NCBI GenBank assembly: GCA_000722615.1
Contig: JOKI01000032.1
Location: 1 to 42,050 of the forward strand
Source: Pseudorhizobium pelagicum
GTDB lineage: Bacteria > Pseudomonadota > Alphaproteobacteria > Rhizobiales > Rhizobiaceae
Direction: 5' to 3'
Length of the DNA stretch: 42,050 bases
Position 1 is the stretch's first letter; every line of letters begins with the position of its first letter. Both the position numbers and the translations under genes were made by a program. Under the pieces are notes generated by a model. The model searched no databases, was not told the origin of the DNA, and saw nothing but the letters and a program-made list of their open reading frames with translations. This document shows positions 1 to 9,624 of the stretch, in pieces.

Positions 1-126
1 GGCATGGTGGCTCTTGTTGTGGTCGGTGACGCCCCGGCCAACCTCGACGCCATCAAGGAGGCAAAACTCCCGAAGAAGGCGAGAGACCGGATGAACGCCG
101 ACATAGCAGCAGCCGCCGGCACCTGA
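1..126 (+). CDS. paz: Pseudoazurin, C-terminal part (5' end outside window)
   Basis: Reading frame 1 gives 41 residues ending at TGA 124-126; the gene begins before the window. The peptide has the typical pseudoazurin end: [19 protein letters not shown], then a lysine-rich helix. Pseudoazurin is a periplasmic type 1 copper protein that passes electrons from the bc1 branch to copper nitrite reductase and other denitrification enzymes. By family alignment from memory, the second visible residue (Met) is the copper-ligand methionine of the HYGMGM segment; the His and Cys ligands lie upstream and cannot be seen. A second, decayed pseudoazurin gene lies near 19.9-20.3 kb, so this copy is probably the working one. 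A hairpin follows the stop. Confidence 0.88.
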   Translation, partial: GMVALVVVGDAPANLDAIKEAKLPKKARDRMNADIAAAAGT

Positions 127-142
127 TCCTTGAGCCTGCCGT

Positions 143-168
143 GGCGGAGGGCTCACGGTCTCTCCGCC
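143..168 (+). terminator. Hairpin after pseudoazurin gene
   Basis: The arms GGCGGAGGG and CTCTCCGCC (9 pairs, one G-U) enclose an 8-nt loop 17 nt after the paz stop. There is no strong T run, so this may be a weak intrinsic terminator or an mRNA 3'-end stabilising hairpin. Confidence 0.45.
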
Positions 169-303
169 TAATACCCATGCCTTACGCACCTGCAGTCGAT
201 CGGGGGCTAGGCTTCAAGATAGCGGGTCAGTTATTGCGCCCCATCGTCGGGTGAGAGCTCGGCCCGCAATCTGCCTTCGCGCAAAATCAAGCAAGGACAC
301 CAT

Positions 304-486
304 ATGGGCACGTTCAGCGCCTGGCACTGGTTGATTGTGCTGGCCATTCTCCTGCTGCTCTTCGGGCGCGGAAAGATTCCGCAACTGATGGCGGATCTCG
401 GCCGGGGCATCCGTGAGTTCAAGAAGGGCATGCAAGACACCGGAGATGACAATAACACCGATACCACGGGGAGCGGCGTCAGCTAA
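304..486 (+). CDS. tatA: Small TatA/TatE-type twin-arginine translocase subunit
   Basis: This 60-residue protein has the TatA plan: a short N-terminal membrane helix (about residues 6-20, [19 protein letters not shown]), the FGRGKIP hinge at residues 20-26, then an amphipathic helix ([16 protein letters not shown]) and a polar acidic tail. TatA forms the pore-forming part of the machinery that exports folded proteins with RR signal peptides. It stands alone, without tatB or tatC, as is common for extra copies placed among denitrification genes. The nearby NapA has an RR signal and NosZ is also Tat-exported, so a helper role in their export is a reasonable inference. AAGCAAGGACACC before the ATG offers a plausible ribosome site. 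Confidence 0.85.
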   Translation: MGTFSAWHWLIVLAILLLLFGRGKIPQLMADLGRGIREFKKGMQDTGDDNNTDTTGSGVS

Positions 487-543
487 AGTCTCCTCAATCG
501 GAGAGAGACCCTGTCAGGTCGACGATCTGGCGGGGTTGCTCGC

Positions 544-557
544 TTGAACCTGCGCAA
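544..557. promoter_or_regulatory. NnrR/FNR-like dyad upstream of ccmE
   Basis: TTGAA-CCTG-CGCAA has the TTG-N8-CAA spacing of FNR/NnrR-family sites. Read on the minus strand the first half is TTGCG, the half-site shared with other sites in this window. It lies about 120 nt before the ccmE start. A bare TTG-N8-CAA match is common by chance, so its weight comes from the TTGCG half-site and the position. Confidence 0.4.
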
Positions 558-672
558 GGCTGCGGCTTGCTCCGATTACGCTTGACGCCACCCGGCAACG
601 ACCGTGCGACCGAGGCGATCAAGGATATCGCCGGTCGCACGCTGGTAGAACCTGCGGTCAATGGAGTAGCGC

Positions 673-1137
673 ATGACCCCCAAACGAACCAGACTGATGA
701 TCATTGCCGGCGGCAGCGGGTTCATTTTCGTTGCGGTACTTCTTGTCGCATTCGCCTTCACCCAGTCGATCACCTATTTCTTTATGCCGTCTGATCTCGC
801 AACGATCCGAATCGCCTCGGGGACCCGAATCCGCCTCGGCGGTCTGGTGGCGGAGGGTTCGGTCCAGCGAAGCCAAGGATCGCGGGTGGCATTTTCCGTC
901 ACTGACGGATCAGGAACGGTCCCGGTCAGCTATACTGGGATCCTGCCGGATCTTTTCCGTGAAGGCCAGGGCGTTGTGACCGAAGGCGCATTCGATGCTG
1001 TTTCTCACGCCTTCGTTGCCGATACCGTCCTTGCCAAGCATGACGAGAACTACATGCCCAAAGACGTTGCCGATCGCCTCAAGGAGGAGGGCGTGTGGGA
1101 GTATGATGTGGTCGGCAAGGACGCGATCGGAGAATGA
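673..1137 (+). CDS. ccmE: Cytochrome c maturation protein CcmE (haem chaperone)
   Basis: The 154-residue protein has a short basic N-terminus, one membrane anchor (about residues 8-30) and a periplasmic OB-fold domain. The haem-binding motif LAKHDENY carries the His at residue 123 and the Tyr at residue 127. CcmE covalently holds haem b in the periplasm and hands it to the CcmFH lyase for attachment to c-type apocytochromes. The usual partners ccmABCDFGHI are not adjacent, so this is a stand-alone copy, perhaps an extra one supporting the many CXXCH proteins here (NapB, NapC, CcoO, CcoP, NorC). A possible NnrR-type site lies upstream. Identification is firm; the idea that it is a dedicated paralogue is inference. 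Confidence 0.93.
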   Translation: MTPKRTRLMIIAGGSGFIFVAVLLVAFAFTQSITYFFMPSDLATIRIASGTRIRLGGLVAEGSVQRSQGSRVAFSVTDGSGTVPVSYTGILPDLFREGQGVVTEGAFDAVSHAFVADTVLAKHDENYMPKDVADRLKEEGVWEYDVVGKDAIGE

Positions 1138-1264
1138 TCACCAATTGACCGATGAACGTTGTGCCCGACAGGCCTACCCCGGCATAACCGCTTGCCGGGA
1201 CACAGCCCTCTGGAGGTGCCGGGGCTGCGGCATCCCTCACCCCTGTAGGCCACGCATCAGGTGC

Positions 1265-1411
1265 TTAACTCAACGCCTTGTAAGCCGCCGGCATCAAGAA
1301 CCACCGGTCGCGCGGAGCGAGATTTGCCCCGGTGACGGATGCATTCGCCCGCCGGTGAATCGCAATCCTGGAGTTGCGCCGCGATAAGATCACGCGGGGA
1401 CCACCGATCAT
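1265..1411 (-). CDS. Possible 48-residue protein or remnant of a longer gene
   Basis: An ATG at 1411 reads to TAA at 1265, giving a basic peptide that begins MIGGPRVILSRRNSR and ends PRDRWFLMPAAYKALS. The composition and end look like real protein sequence rather than random translation, but I do not recognise the family. GAGGAG lies about 14 nt before the ATG. It could be a true small gene or the surviving 3' end of a larger one; the frame continues upstream without clear homology that I can name. Confidence 0.25.
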   Translation of the reverse strand: MIGGPRVILSRRNSRIAIHRRANASVTGANLAPRDRWFLMPAAYKALS

Positions 1412-1877
1412 GCCTAAAGCGCTTCTCCTCTGTCGGCGGCCGCACCTTCCGGAAAACTGAGACCAGCCTTCATCATGTGCTCTCCCCTCTCCGGCTGACG
1501 TGCGGCTTCGCCACCACTAGTTGAGGAAGGACTTCTAAGCTCTGCATGTGGAGTGAGGAGACTGTTTGCCGCGCCATGGGAAGCGATTACTGGCGACCAA
1601 GGCGACACGTCACGGCAGTCGGGCTATCGCTTGCGTCGCCGGCAGCCCGCCTGCGGGAACTTCCTGCTGGCGCGGCAATCGTTTCGGCACAGGACTACGA
1701 GGAGATCTGTCGCAGCGACACTCTCCGATGCGCTCGCCAGCGTCCCCCGGGCTTGTTGTGCAGGATTTCTTTGGCGGCAATGGAGGTGGTTGGCGTTGAC
1801 GGTGACAACCATCAGTTGGCATGGAACTCAGGCGACTGGTTCGTGTTTCCCCCTGCATGCGAACAGGGAGAGGTTCA
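1412..1877. other. Gap with no convincing gene
   Basis: Several open frames of 60-140 codons cross this stretch in different frames, but none has a recognisable domain or a good ribosome site. It looks like decayed or non-coding sequence between ccmE and the PRC-barrel gene. A TTGAC-GGT-GACAA near-dyad at 1796 has a 3-nt spacer, which is wrong for FNR-family proteins. Confidence 0.4.
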
Positions 1878-2453
1878 ATGCGCGCCGGATTTCGATTGCC
1901 CATATCGATGCTAGGGCTTGTGCCTGCCGCCGCTCTGGCACAAGATTTCATAAGATCTTCGAACGACCTGACTGAGGCAGCCGTTGCGGAGGCTTTGGAT
2001 GCGCCTTACCTCGTTCGCGTTGCGGCTCCCGGCGCTTGGCGAGCAGGAGACCTTATCGGCAAGCAGCTGTATGATCTCCAGGGTGACAACTTAGGTAAGG
2101 TCTCCGATATTCTCATTACAGCAGACCGGTCAGTCACCGCACTGATCGTATCGCTCCGGGATGATCAGGGGGTCGGCATGAAAACCGTAGCCTTGAGGAT
2201 AAGCGCGTTGACGCTGGCACCTGGGGACCCCCAGGAGCAGGCAGACGAGGTGTCAGAGGCTCATCCCGATGTCGCGCCGGCGCCCAGTGCCGTTGTGTCG
2301 GAAGCCTTTGCTGGCGCGGGGGCATCAGAGGAGACGGACTCCCACGGCAATGACGGCGCAATCAAGCTCGAGCCCGATGGATTGCCAGAACGCCTTGTCG
2401 CCGATGTGACCCGAGAGCAGATAATGGCAGCCCCGGCCCTGAGTTGGCGGTAG
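1878..2453 (+). CDS. Exported PRC-barrel domain protein
   Basis: The 191-residue product starts at the ATG at 1878, preceded by GGGAGAGG; longer upstream frames would bury the signal peptide. It begins with a Sec-type signal (MRAGFRLPISMLGLVPAAALAQ, cut after AQ). A PRC-barrel core follows (about residues 55-105: DLIGKQLYDLQGDNLGKVSD and a RSVTALIVSL strand), then an acidic, Ala/Pro-rich linker and a second short segment. PRC-barrel proteins are small beta-barrel adaptors. Exported forms are common in rhizobia but their role is mostly unknown. It converges on napC, so it is not part of the nap operon. Specific function is unknown. Confidence 0.8.
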   Translation: MRAGFRLPISMLGLVPAAALAQDFIRSSNDLTEAAVAEALDAPYLVRVAAPGAWRAGDLIGKQLYDLQGDNLGKVSDILITADRSVTALIVSLRDDQGVGMKTVALRISALTLAPGDPQEQADEVSEAHPDVAPAPSAVVSEAFAGAGASEETDSHGNDGAIKLEPDGLPERLVADVTREQIMAAPALSWR

Positions 2454-2485
2454 GCGGGCTGCGTGGCCACTGGCCTCTTTTGCCG

Positions 2486-3181
2486 CTATAGATCTGCGTG
2501 GGCCGCTTTCATCGCCTCGCGAAGTTCGTCGATTGCAGAGGCGCTGGGCAGAACCTCCCCTTCCAGCTCCTTCGGCAGCTGCCAGCCTGGCTGAACCCCC
2601 TGCATGTTTGGGAGTTCGTGAGCGATTCCCTTGTGGCAATCGATGCAGGTGGCGCGGCCGTTGAGCAGATAGCGGCTGTGAATTTCCGCGGCACGCTCCG
2701 TCTGCTTCGACAGATCCATCGCAACAGACGAATGACAGTTGCGACACTCCAGGCTGTCATTGGATTTCAGGCGCGCCCACTCGTGCTGAGCAAGGCGCAA
2801 GCGTTCATCGAGAAATTTCTCCCGCGTGCTGATCGTCCCAAAGATCTTACCCCAAACCTCCTTGGAGGCCTGCATCTTGCGGGCGATCTTGTCTGTCCAT
2901 TCATGCGGAACATGGCAGTCGGGACATGATGCCCGCACACCGGAGCGGTTGCTGAAATGCACCGTCCTCGTCAGCTCCTCGTAGACGTTTGTTTCCATCT
3001 CGTGGCAGCTGATGCAGAAGGTTTCGGTGTTAGTTAGCTCCAGCGCGGTGTTGAAGGCGCCCCAGAAGATCACACCGCCGACAAAGCCGCCCAGGGTCAG
3101 GAAAGCAAGGCTTAAAGTGGCAGCGGGAGTGCTGAGAACCTTCCAGATCCAGCTCCAGAAGCTCTTGATCTTGTTCATCAT
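2486..3181 (-). CDS. napC: NapC, tetrahaem quinol dehydrogenase
   Basis: NapC takes electrons from quinol at the inner membrane and passes them to periplasmic NapAB. The 231-residue protein has one N-terminal membrane anchor (about residues 20-42) and four c-haem motifs: CISCH (56-60), CPDCH (86-90), CRNCH (146-150) and CIDCH (179-183), as in the NapC/NirT family. It is the last gene of napEFDABC. Its ATG follows the napB stop directly (a second in-frame ATG is 3 nt further on), which suggests translational coupling. The length is normal for the family. Confidence 0.96.
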   Translation of the reverse strand: MMNKIKSFWSWIWKVLSTPAATLSLAFLTLGGFVGGVIFWGAFNTALELTNTETFCISCHEMETNVYEELTRTVHFSNRSGVRASCPDCHVPHEWTDKIARKMQASKEVWGKIFGTISTREKFLDERLRLAQHEWARLKSNDSLECRNCHSSVAMDLSKQTERAAEIHSRYLLNGRATCIDCHKGIAHELPNMQGVQPGWQLPKELEGEVLPSASAIDELREAMKAAHADL

Positions 3182-3676
3182 CTAGTGCTCCTGCTCCCCG
3201 ATGTGCTCAACACCCATTTCACTCATGTCGCGGAAGGTGTTTTCCACCAGTGGGTTCACGTCCGCCTGCGGCACATGGCAGGCAGTGCAGAAGTAGCGGC
3301 GAGGGGAGACATCTGCGAGCATCTGTCCTTCTCGCGTCATGTAATGGGTGACGCTGATCATGGGCGCGCCTGAGCTTTCGGTGAATTCTCGCTTGTGGCA
3401 AGACAGACAGCGGTTGGTATTGACCGATAGCTGGTAGCCCTCGATCGAATGAGGGATCACGGGCGGCTGATCGGGGTATGCCCGCATCTTGCGCACGTCA
3501 TCCACGATCCATTTCGGCATCGGCTTTGCCGGAACGCTACCCATTTTTTCGGCTGGCCCAGACAACTGCGGAACGGTCTGGGCCACCACGATGGTTGTGA
3601 TGAACAGGGCGGCACAAGCTGCAGCAAGCCCGATCGGGCCGCGGCTTAGGCGACGGGAACGATTTTGACTGCGCAT
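3182..3676 (-). CDS. napB: NapB, dihaem small subunit of periplasmic nitrate reductase
   Basis: NapB is the periplasmic dihaem cytochrome c that relays electrons from NapC to the molybdenum subunit NapA. The 164-residue protein has an N-terminal signal or anchor segment (about residues 14-32) and two CXXCH motifs, CLSCH (90-94) and CTACH (130-134). The His residues in IPHSIEGY and VTHYMTREG fit the distal haem ligands of the family. Its start lies 31 nt inside the 3' end of napA, so translation of the two is probably coupled. The product is typical in length. Confidence 0.95.
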   Translation of the reverse strand: MRSQNRSRRLSRGPIGLAAACAALFITTIVVAQTVPQLSGPAEKMGSVPAKPMPKWIVDDVRKMRAYPDQPPVIPHSIEGYQLSVNTNRCLSCHKREFTESSGAPMISVTHYMTREGQMLADVSPRRYFCTACHVPQADVNPLVENTFRDMSEMGVEHIGEQEH

Positions 3677-6150
3677 TTTTTATAATCCGTCTGTTTGGAG
3701 ATGGGATCTGTGGCGTCAAGCGTCACCTTGTTGATCAGCTGGCTTGCGTCGAACCAAGGTACGAAGATCACCCCGGGCGGCATGCGATTACGGCCGCGGG
3801 TTTCAACCCGGCTGCGAATCTCGCCGCGGCGGGAAATGATCTTTATTTCAGCGCCCTGATTGATGCCGCGCTTGCGTGCATCATCGGCATTCATGAAGCA
3901 GCGCGCGCCGGGAAATGCCTTGTAGAGCTCAGGCACTCGCATGGTCATAGAGCCGGAGTGCCAGTGTTCCAGGACCCGTCCCGTGACCAGCCAGACATCA
4001 TATTCGTCGTCGGGAGATTCAGCAGGCGGCTCGTATGGCACGGCCAGGATGACCGCTCGGCCGTCGGGCCGCCCATAGAAGCGAACGCCCTCTCCCTCCT
4101 TCACATAGGGATCATGGCCTTCGCGATACCGCCATTTGGTTTCCTTGCCGTCCACCACCGGCCAACGCAGGCCGCGCTCGTGATGATAGACATCATAGGG
4201 GGCAAGGTCGTGCCCATGCCCCCGCCCGAACTCGGCATATTCTTCAAACAGACCTTTCTGGATGTAGAAGCCGAACTCATGCGCTTCTCGATTGGCATAC
4301 TCCTCGTTCAGCTCCTCCACGGGGAAGCGATTGACCTTGCCGTTCTTGAACAGCACGTCGAACAATGTCTTTCCGCGGTAGCCCGGGTTTTGATCGAGCA
4401 ACTCGGCCGGCCAGACCTCTTCGGTTGTGAATCGCTTCGAAAACTCGACAAGCTGCCATAGATCCGACTTCGCCTCGCCCGGCGCATCGACCAACTGGTG
4501 CCAGACATGCGTGCGCCTCTCGGCGTTTCCGTAGGCGCCTTCCTTTTCCACCCACATGGCGGCGGGAAGAATAAGATCGGCCGACATCGCCGTGATGGTC
4601 GGATAGGCATCGGAGACAACAATGAAATTGTCGGGATTGCGGTAGCCGAGAAAAGTCTCGTTGGACGTGTTGGGCGCGGCTTGAACGTTGTTGTTGACCT
4701 GCACCCAATAGAAATTGAGCTTGCTGTCTTTGAGCATCCGGTCCTGCTGAACTGCATGGTAACCGACCTTGTCGGGTAGCAGTCCTGCCGGCAACTGCCA
4801 GATCTCTTCTGCATGGTGACGGTGCTCGGGATTGGTCACCACCATATCCGCCGGCAGTCGGTGGGCGAAGGTGCCGACTTCGCGCGCAGTGCCACAGGCG
4901 GATGGCTGACCGGTAAGCGAGAACGGGCCGTTGCCGGGCTCGGAGATCTTTCCCGTCAGCAGATGAATATTGTAGACCATGTGGTTGGCCCAGACACCGC
5001 GCGTGTGCTGGTTGAAGCCCATGGTCCAGAGAGACATGACCTTCCGGTCCGGGTCTGCATACAGCTCGGCGAGCTGCTCAAGGAAGCCTGGATCCGCCCC
5101 GGTTAGCTCTGCGGTCTTCTCCAGCGTGTAATCGGAGACGAACTCCTTGAACGCATCAAAACTGATCGGCTCCATCTTGGTCGGATCGCCGGCATTGGTG
5201 GCCTTCAACTCCAGAGGATCCTCCGGCCGCAACCCGTAGCCGATATTGTCCACGCCCTTCATGAACGTCGTGTGGTTTCGGACGAACTCCTCGTTGACAC
5301 GCCCGGTGGAGATGATGTGATTGGCGATGTAGTTGAGGATCGCCAGGTCGGTGCTCGGCTTGAAGATGATCGGAACATCGGCCAGATCCATGCTGCGATG
5401 GGTGAAGGTGGAAAGGACCGCGACCTTCACGTGCTCGTGCCCAAGCCGGCGATCGGCGAGGCGCGTCCACAGGATCGGATGCATCTCCGCCATGTTGGAA
5501 CCCCACAGCACGAATGCATCGGCGTGCTCGAAGTCGTCATAGCAGCCCATCGGCTCGTCCATGCCGAAGGTGCGCATGAATGCGTAAGCCGCCGAGGCCA
5601 TGCAGTGGCGCGCGTTCGGATCAAGATTGTTGGAGCGGAATCCGGCGCGCATCAGCTTGGTGGCAGCATAACCTTCGAAGATCGTCCACTGACCGGAGCC
5701 AAACATGCCGACCGCGGTCGGCCCCTTCTCCCGCAGGACCCGCTTGCACTGCTCAGCCATGACGTCGAAGGCTTCATCCCAGCTTACCGGCTCGAATTCG
5801 CCCTCCTTGTCATAGTGGCCGTTGCGCTTGCGAAGAAGCGGCTCTGTCAGCCTGTCCTCGCCATACATGATCTTGGACAGGAAGTAGCCCTTGATACAGT
5901 TAAGGCCTCGGTTGACCTCTGCCTGCATGTCACCGTGAGTGGCGACAACCTGGCCTTCCTTCACGCCGACCATCACCCCGCAGCCGGTGCCGCAGAAACG
6001 ACACGGTGCTTTCGACCACTTGATCTGCAACGAGTCCACGCCACCGGGGACGGGTTGAGCAGATACAGGAAGGGCGACCCCTGCAGTGGCAGCGGCTATT
6101 GCGGCCGCATGCGCTTTCAGCAAGTTACGCCGTGTCAGTTCGGTGCTCAT
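3646..6150 (-). CDS. napA: NapA, molybdopterin catalytic subunit of periplasmic nitrate reductase
   Basis: NapA reduces nitrate to nitrite in the periplasm using a bis-MGD molybdenum centre and one [4Fe-4S] cluster. The 834-residue product starts at ATG 6150 with a Tat signal ([19 protein letters not shown], residues 6-24). The frame stays open upstream but lacks this signal context, so the longer start is rejected. The cluster motif is C50-X2-C53-X3-C57 with C85. The molybdenum ligand is C183 in NARHCMAS. The C-terminal cofactor domain ends [11 protein letters not shown]. The start overlaps napD by 26 nt and the end overlaps napB. It needs the Tat machinery (a tatA is nearby) and NapD. No defect is visible. 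Confidence 0.97.
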   Translation of the reverse strand: MSTELTRRNLLKAHAAAIAAATAGVALPVSAQPVPGGVDSLQIKWSKAPCRFCGTGCGVMVGVKEGQVVATHGDMQAEVNRGLNCIKGYFLSKIMYGEDRLTEPLLRKRNGHYDKEGEFEPVSWDEAFDVMAEQCKRVLREKGPTAVGMFGSGQWTIFEGYAATKLMRAGFRSNNLDPNARHCMASAAYAFMRTFGMDEPMGCYDDFEHADAFVLWGSNMAEMHPILWTRLADRRLGHEHVKVAVLSTFTHRSMDLADVPIIFKPSTDLAILNYIANHIISTGRVNEEFVRNHTTFMKGVDNIGYGLRPEDPLELKATNAGDPTKMEPISFDAFKEFVSDYTLEKTAELTGADPGFLEQLAELYADPDRKVMSLWTMGFNQHTRGVWANHMVYNIHLLTGKISEPGNGPFSLTGQPSACGTAREVGTFAHRLPADMVVTNPEHRHHAEEIWQLPAGLLPDKVGYHAVQQDRMLKDSKLNFYWVQVNNNVQAAPNTSNETFLGYRNPDNFIVVSDAYPTITAMSADLILPAAMWVEKEGAYGNAERRTHVWHQLVDAPGEAKSDLWQLVEFSKRFTTEEVWPAELLDQNPGYRGKTLFDVLFKNGKVNRFPVEELNEEYANREAHEFGFYIQKGLFEEYAEFGRGHGHDLAPYDVYHHERGLRWPVVDGKETKWRYREGHDPYVKEGEGVRFYGRPDGRAVILAVPYEPPAESPDDEYDVWLVTGRVLEHWHSGSMTMRVPELYKAFPGARCFMNADDARKRGINQGAEIKIISRRGEIRSRVETRGRNRMPPGVIFVPWFDASQLINKVTLDATDPISKQTDYKKCAVKIVPVA

Positions 6151-6412
6151 CCGCGTAAGCCTCCTCGTCTTCCGAATGTTCAAAAACCATGTTTGCGGCA
6201 ACGACGCCGGATATACCCGATATCTCCGAGAGGGTTGCTCCCAGTTCTCCGCTGGTGCGGCCCTCGATGACGAGCACCATCTTGCTGTCCTGGACAGCAA
6301 ACACTTCTACATTCTGCATCGCCTCGAGTATCTCGCGGACGGCATCGGTGGCGGCGGGCTTGGCCACTATCACAGCGCTCGAGATATAATGGCGGTGTTT
6401 TCTCTCAAGCAT
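6125..6412 (-). CDS. napD: NapD, chaperone for NapA maturation and export
   Basis: NapD is a small cytoplasmic chaperone that binds the twin-arginine signal of NapA and holds back export until the cofactor is inserted. The 95-residue product starts at ATG 6412 ([19 protein letters not shown]), which gives the usual ferredoxin-like fold pattern: SSAVIVAKP strand, the segment [20 protein letters not shown], and VLVIEG strand. Upstream extension would add unrelated sequence. It overlaps napF by 8 nt and napA by 26 nt, so napF-napD-napA are tightly coupled. Confidence 0.92.
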   Translation of the reverse strand: MLERKHRHYISSAVIVAKPAATDAVREILEAMQNVEVFAVQDSKMVLVIEGRTSGELGATLSEISGISGVVAANMVFEHSEDEEAYADEHRTDTA

Positions 6413-6902
6413 CCACAAGCTCCTGGCGGGCAGTGACGGATACGGCACCCACCGGACACACTGCAATGCAGGCGCCGCAACCATTGCAGGCATCGACGTC
6501 GATCTCCGGCTGGAAGGGCCCACCAATGCGCGGCCTGAATCGGATTGCGGTCGTGGGACAGTGGTCCCGACAGGCCTGACAGTCCACGCCCCGATGCGTC
6601 AGACAACCGGCTTCGATCTGAGCGTGGTGGGGAAAGGCGAAGGCGGCGTCGAAAAGATCTTCCGAGTGCGGGCAGGCGGCACGGCACTCACCGCACAACG
6701 TGCATTCCCCTCGGCTAAAATCCACCGCGGGACCTCCCTGCTCGTCGGCAATGAGTATGGAGGTGGGACAGTGGTCAATGCAGAGCCTGCAATTCGAGCA
6801 GGCATCTGGTCGGGGTCCCACGAAACCGGGCGGCAGCACCCGAGGCGCACTCTGCGTACGAGCACGCAGGAAATCCCGTCTGCTGAGGATGCCCATGGGC
6901 AT
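6405..6902 (-). CDS. napF: NapF, ferredoxin-type nap accessory protein
   Basis: This 165-residue cytoplasmic protein carries four iron-sulphur cysteine motifs: CSNCRLCIDHCP, CTLCGECRAACP, CQACRDHCP (a shorter third motif preceded by an extra Cys) and CNGCGACIAVCP. NapF is thought to help assemble the [4Fe-4S] cluster of NapA before export. The start at 6902 is chosen because it follows the napE stop by one base (TGA-G-ATG) and gives the standard MPMGILSRRDFLR beginning; ATG 6896 is an alternative. It is the second gene of napEFDABC. Confidence 0.92.
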   Translation of the reverse strand: MPMGILSRRDFLRARTQSAPRVLPPGFVGPRPDACSNCRLCIDHCPTSILIADEQGGPAVDFSRGECTLCGECRAACPHSEDLFDAAFAFPHHAQIEAGCLTHRGVDCQACRDHCPTTAIRFRPRIGGPFQPEIDVDACNGCGACIAVCPVGAVSVTARQELVDA

Positions 6903-6903
6903 C

Positions 6904-7095
6904 TCAATGACCTGGAGGGCCCGGAGGACCAGCAATGATCTGATACATCCAGACAAGGAAGCCGTAGCCACCGACAACGGCAACTGCAACGATCGGCCAA
7001 ATGCCAAAGGCAAGAACCAGAAACGTCAAGATCTCCGATCGGCGGGTCGGCTTGCGGGGCTCCTCCCCACGTTGGTCGGCTGAAAGATCTGCCAT
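6904..7095 (-). CDS. napE: NapE, small nap membrane protein
   Basis: NapE is a short integral membrane protein of unknown exact role, found at the head of many alphaproteobacterial nap operons. The 63-residue product has a polar N-terminus with the typical RRSEILTFLVLAFGIWPI segment, a single long hydrophobic helix (about residues 22-54) and a Pro/Gly tail. GAGAGGAAGGG precedes the ATG. It is the first gene of the operon, and an FNR-type site lies about 80 nt upstream. Confidence 0.9.
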   Translation of the reverse strand: MADLSADQRGEEPRKPTRRSEILTFLVLAFGIWPIVAVAVVGGYGFLVWMYQIIAGPPGPPGH

Positions 7096-7171
7096 CCCTT
7101 CCTCTCCTCGCGGTCCCTATTACAGACTAGCATGCGGCTTATGCCGCGAATGTCAAACCCTTTGACCGTTC

Positions 7172-7185
7172 TTGATAAAGGTCAA
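7172..7185 (-). promoter_or_regulatory. FNR/FixK-type site for the nap operon
   Basis: On the minus strand the sequence is TTGAC-CTTT-ATCAA, one mismatch from the FNR/FixK consensus TTGAT-N4-ATCAA. It is centred about 83 nt before the napE ATG, leaving room for a promoter and leader. This fits low-oxygen activation of napEFDABC. It differs from the TTGCG-type sites elsewhere in the window and may answer to an oxygen sensor rather than an NO sensor. Confidence 0.7.
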
Positions 7186-7381
7186 ATTTGCAGTCGGTTT
7201 ACGTCACTGGGACGCGAGGGAACCCGCTGAACATAGTGAGAAACATGAGCTCGGGGAGATGGATCTCGCCGCTTGGGCAGTTCAGCATTCCTGTTCCTCA
7301 CAAGAAGAGCAAGGAGCCCCGCGGGCGGCCGGAAGGTGCGCCGAACCTGCCTCGTCGGATTTTTCTCCAACCGGCTACCAC

Positions 7382-7418
7382 AGTAGGCTCGGTCATGCCG
7401 AACATGACCGAGCCTACT
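7382..7418. repeat. Perfect 16-bp inverted repeat with 5-nt loop
   Basis: The arm AGTAGGCTCGGTCATG (7382-7397) is matched exactly by CATGACCGAGCCTACT (7403-7418), with loop CCGAA. It sits 37 nt past the stop of the gdhA remnant and about 290 nt upstream of napE. No T run follows on either strand. It may be the transcription end of the old gdhA gene, a barrier between units or a protein-binding site. The rest of 7186-7455 shows no gene. Confidence 0.7.
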
Positions 7419-7455
7419 CGCTGAAGACCGACCTCTTGCCGGTTCTAAAGGGCCG

Positions 7456-8620
<1,165 letters not shown>

Positions 8621-8641
8621 GCGCCAAGCGTGTCACCATAT

Positions 8642-8758
8642 ATGGTGTCCGTGGTGAAGTACGCAGTGTACCAGCTCGGGGTGAGGCAAATCACCATCTG
8701 CGGGCACTATGGTTGTGGCGGCGTTCGCGCAGCAGTCGGGACGAAGACGTTTGGCTAG
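8642..8758 (+). pseudogene. Fragment of a beta-class carbonic anhydrase gene
   Basis: The frame encodes VVKYAVYQLGVRQI followed by ICGHYGCGGVRAAV. This is the zinc-site segment of beta-carbonic anhydrases with the His and second Cys ligands in CGHYGCGG. A stop follows at FG-TAG, where intact enzymes continue (YGLIDNWL-like), and no N-terminal part (the CxDSR zinc ligand) is visible upstream. It is a short remnant of about 35 codons, next to the truncated gdhA and metB. Confidence 0.72.
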
Positions 8759-9054
8759 TGAAGCCGGCTGTGGCGACGCGTTATGGAACAGTGCGGCTCG
8801 GAACGCTAAAACCAGCGCCTCGATATTCTGGCCGAGATTTTGGTTGCCATAGGCTGTGCCGTCAAACGCGGTGTCTCACTCATTCTAGCCCACCTGTCGC
8901 TTGATACTGGACAACCACCTGGCCGCGCTGGTGCCGGCCCGGCCGTGACCCCAGTGTCCGCCGCAGTTTAGAATGAATACCGGGATTCCAGCGACATGTC
9001 GTGTTCGACATGCCGCTTAATCCTTTGGAAGAATGATACCACAGGGTGGTTTGC
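8759..9054. other. Gap with no gene seen
   Basis: No frame with recognisable protein sequence is visible between the carbonic anhydrase fragment and the ubiX stop. A short dyad CATGTCG-TGTT-CGACATG lies near 8995-9012, past the end of ubiX. It probably belongs to the same eroded segment as the three truncated genes. Confidence 0.5.
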
Positions 9055-9624
9055 TCACCCCTGCCACTCCACGGCAAGCCGTGCGCTGGAGATTTGCAGG
9101 AGATCGACCGCTCTGGCAGCAAGGTGGGAAACGACTTCGTCTATTGACGTCGGTTTGCGATAGAAAGCCGGAACCGGCGGCATGACGATCGCGCCTATCT
9201 CCGTCACCGATACCATGTTGCGCAAGTGACCGAGATGGAGCGGCGTCTCACGGGCCAGAAGCACCAGACGGCGCCGCTCCTTGAGTTGGACATCGGCGGC
9301 CCGCAGCAGCAGATTGTCGGTGAGACCAGAGGCGATCGCCGCCAGCGATCGCATGGAACAAGGAGCCACGATCATGCCGGAGGTGTGGAACGAGCCGCTG
9401 GCAATTGAGGCGCCGATGTCGGCTTCCGCATGGAAGTAATCGGCATGGCCGATCAGTCGCCCCAGCGCTTCGATGCCGGCTTCGTGCGCGATGGTGCGGC
9501 GTGCTGCGCTGGTCACGACGACGTGGAGCTCCACATCCTCCATGGCGGACAGGATTTTGCCGATCTCGAGCCCGATCAAGGCTCCAGATGCTCCGGAAAT
9601 CCCAAGAATGACGCGATTTGTCAT
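9055..9624 (-). CDS. ubiX: UbiX-type flavin prenyltransferase
   Basis: UbiX joins dimethylallyl phosphate to FMN to make prenylated FMN, the cofactor of UbiD decarboxylases. The 189-residue protein has the flavin motif GISGASGA near the N-terminus (residues 8-15), PCSMRSLAAIASG and DNLLLRAADVQLKERRRLVLLARETPL, all typical of the family. Its ATG overlaps the ubiD stop (ATGA at 9621-9624), so the two are translated together. Position beside ubiD and ubiTUV points to ubiquinone synthesis rather than phenolic acid breakdown. Confidence 0.94.
   Translation of the reverse strand: MTNRVILGISGASGALIGLEIGKILSAMEDVELHVVVTSAARRTIAHEAGIEALGRLIGHADYFHAEADIGASIASGSFHTSGMIVAPCSMRSLAAIASGLTDNLLLRAADVQLKERRRLVLLARETPLHLGHLRNMVSVTEIGAIVMPPVPAFYRKPTSIDEVVSHLAARAVDLLQISSARLAVEWQG

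Noticed and set aside
1796..1808. TTGAC-GGT-GACAA as an FNR-type site before the PRC gene
   Set aside because: The spacer is 3 nt, not 4, so the half-sites are out of phase for a CRP/FNR dimer.
5272..6270. Open frame of 332 codons on the plus strand opposite napA
   Set aside because: It is antisense to the conserved napA N-terminal half and has no recognised domain; it is a by-product of high G+C codon bias.
6151..6300. Upstream extension of napA by 50 codons
   Set aside because: It would place the Tat signal inside the protein and overlaps napD much further; ATG 6150 gives the normal signal peptide.
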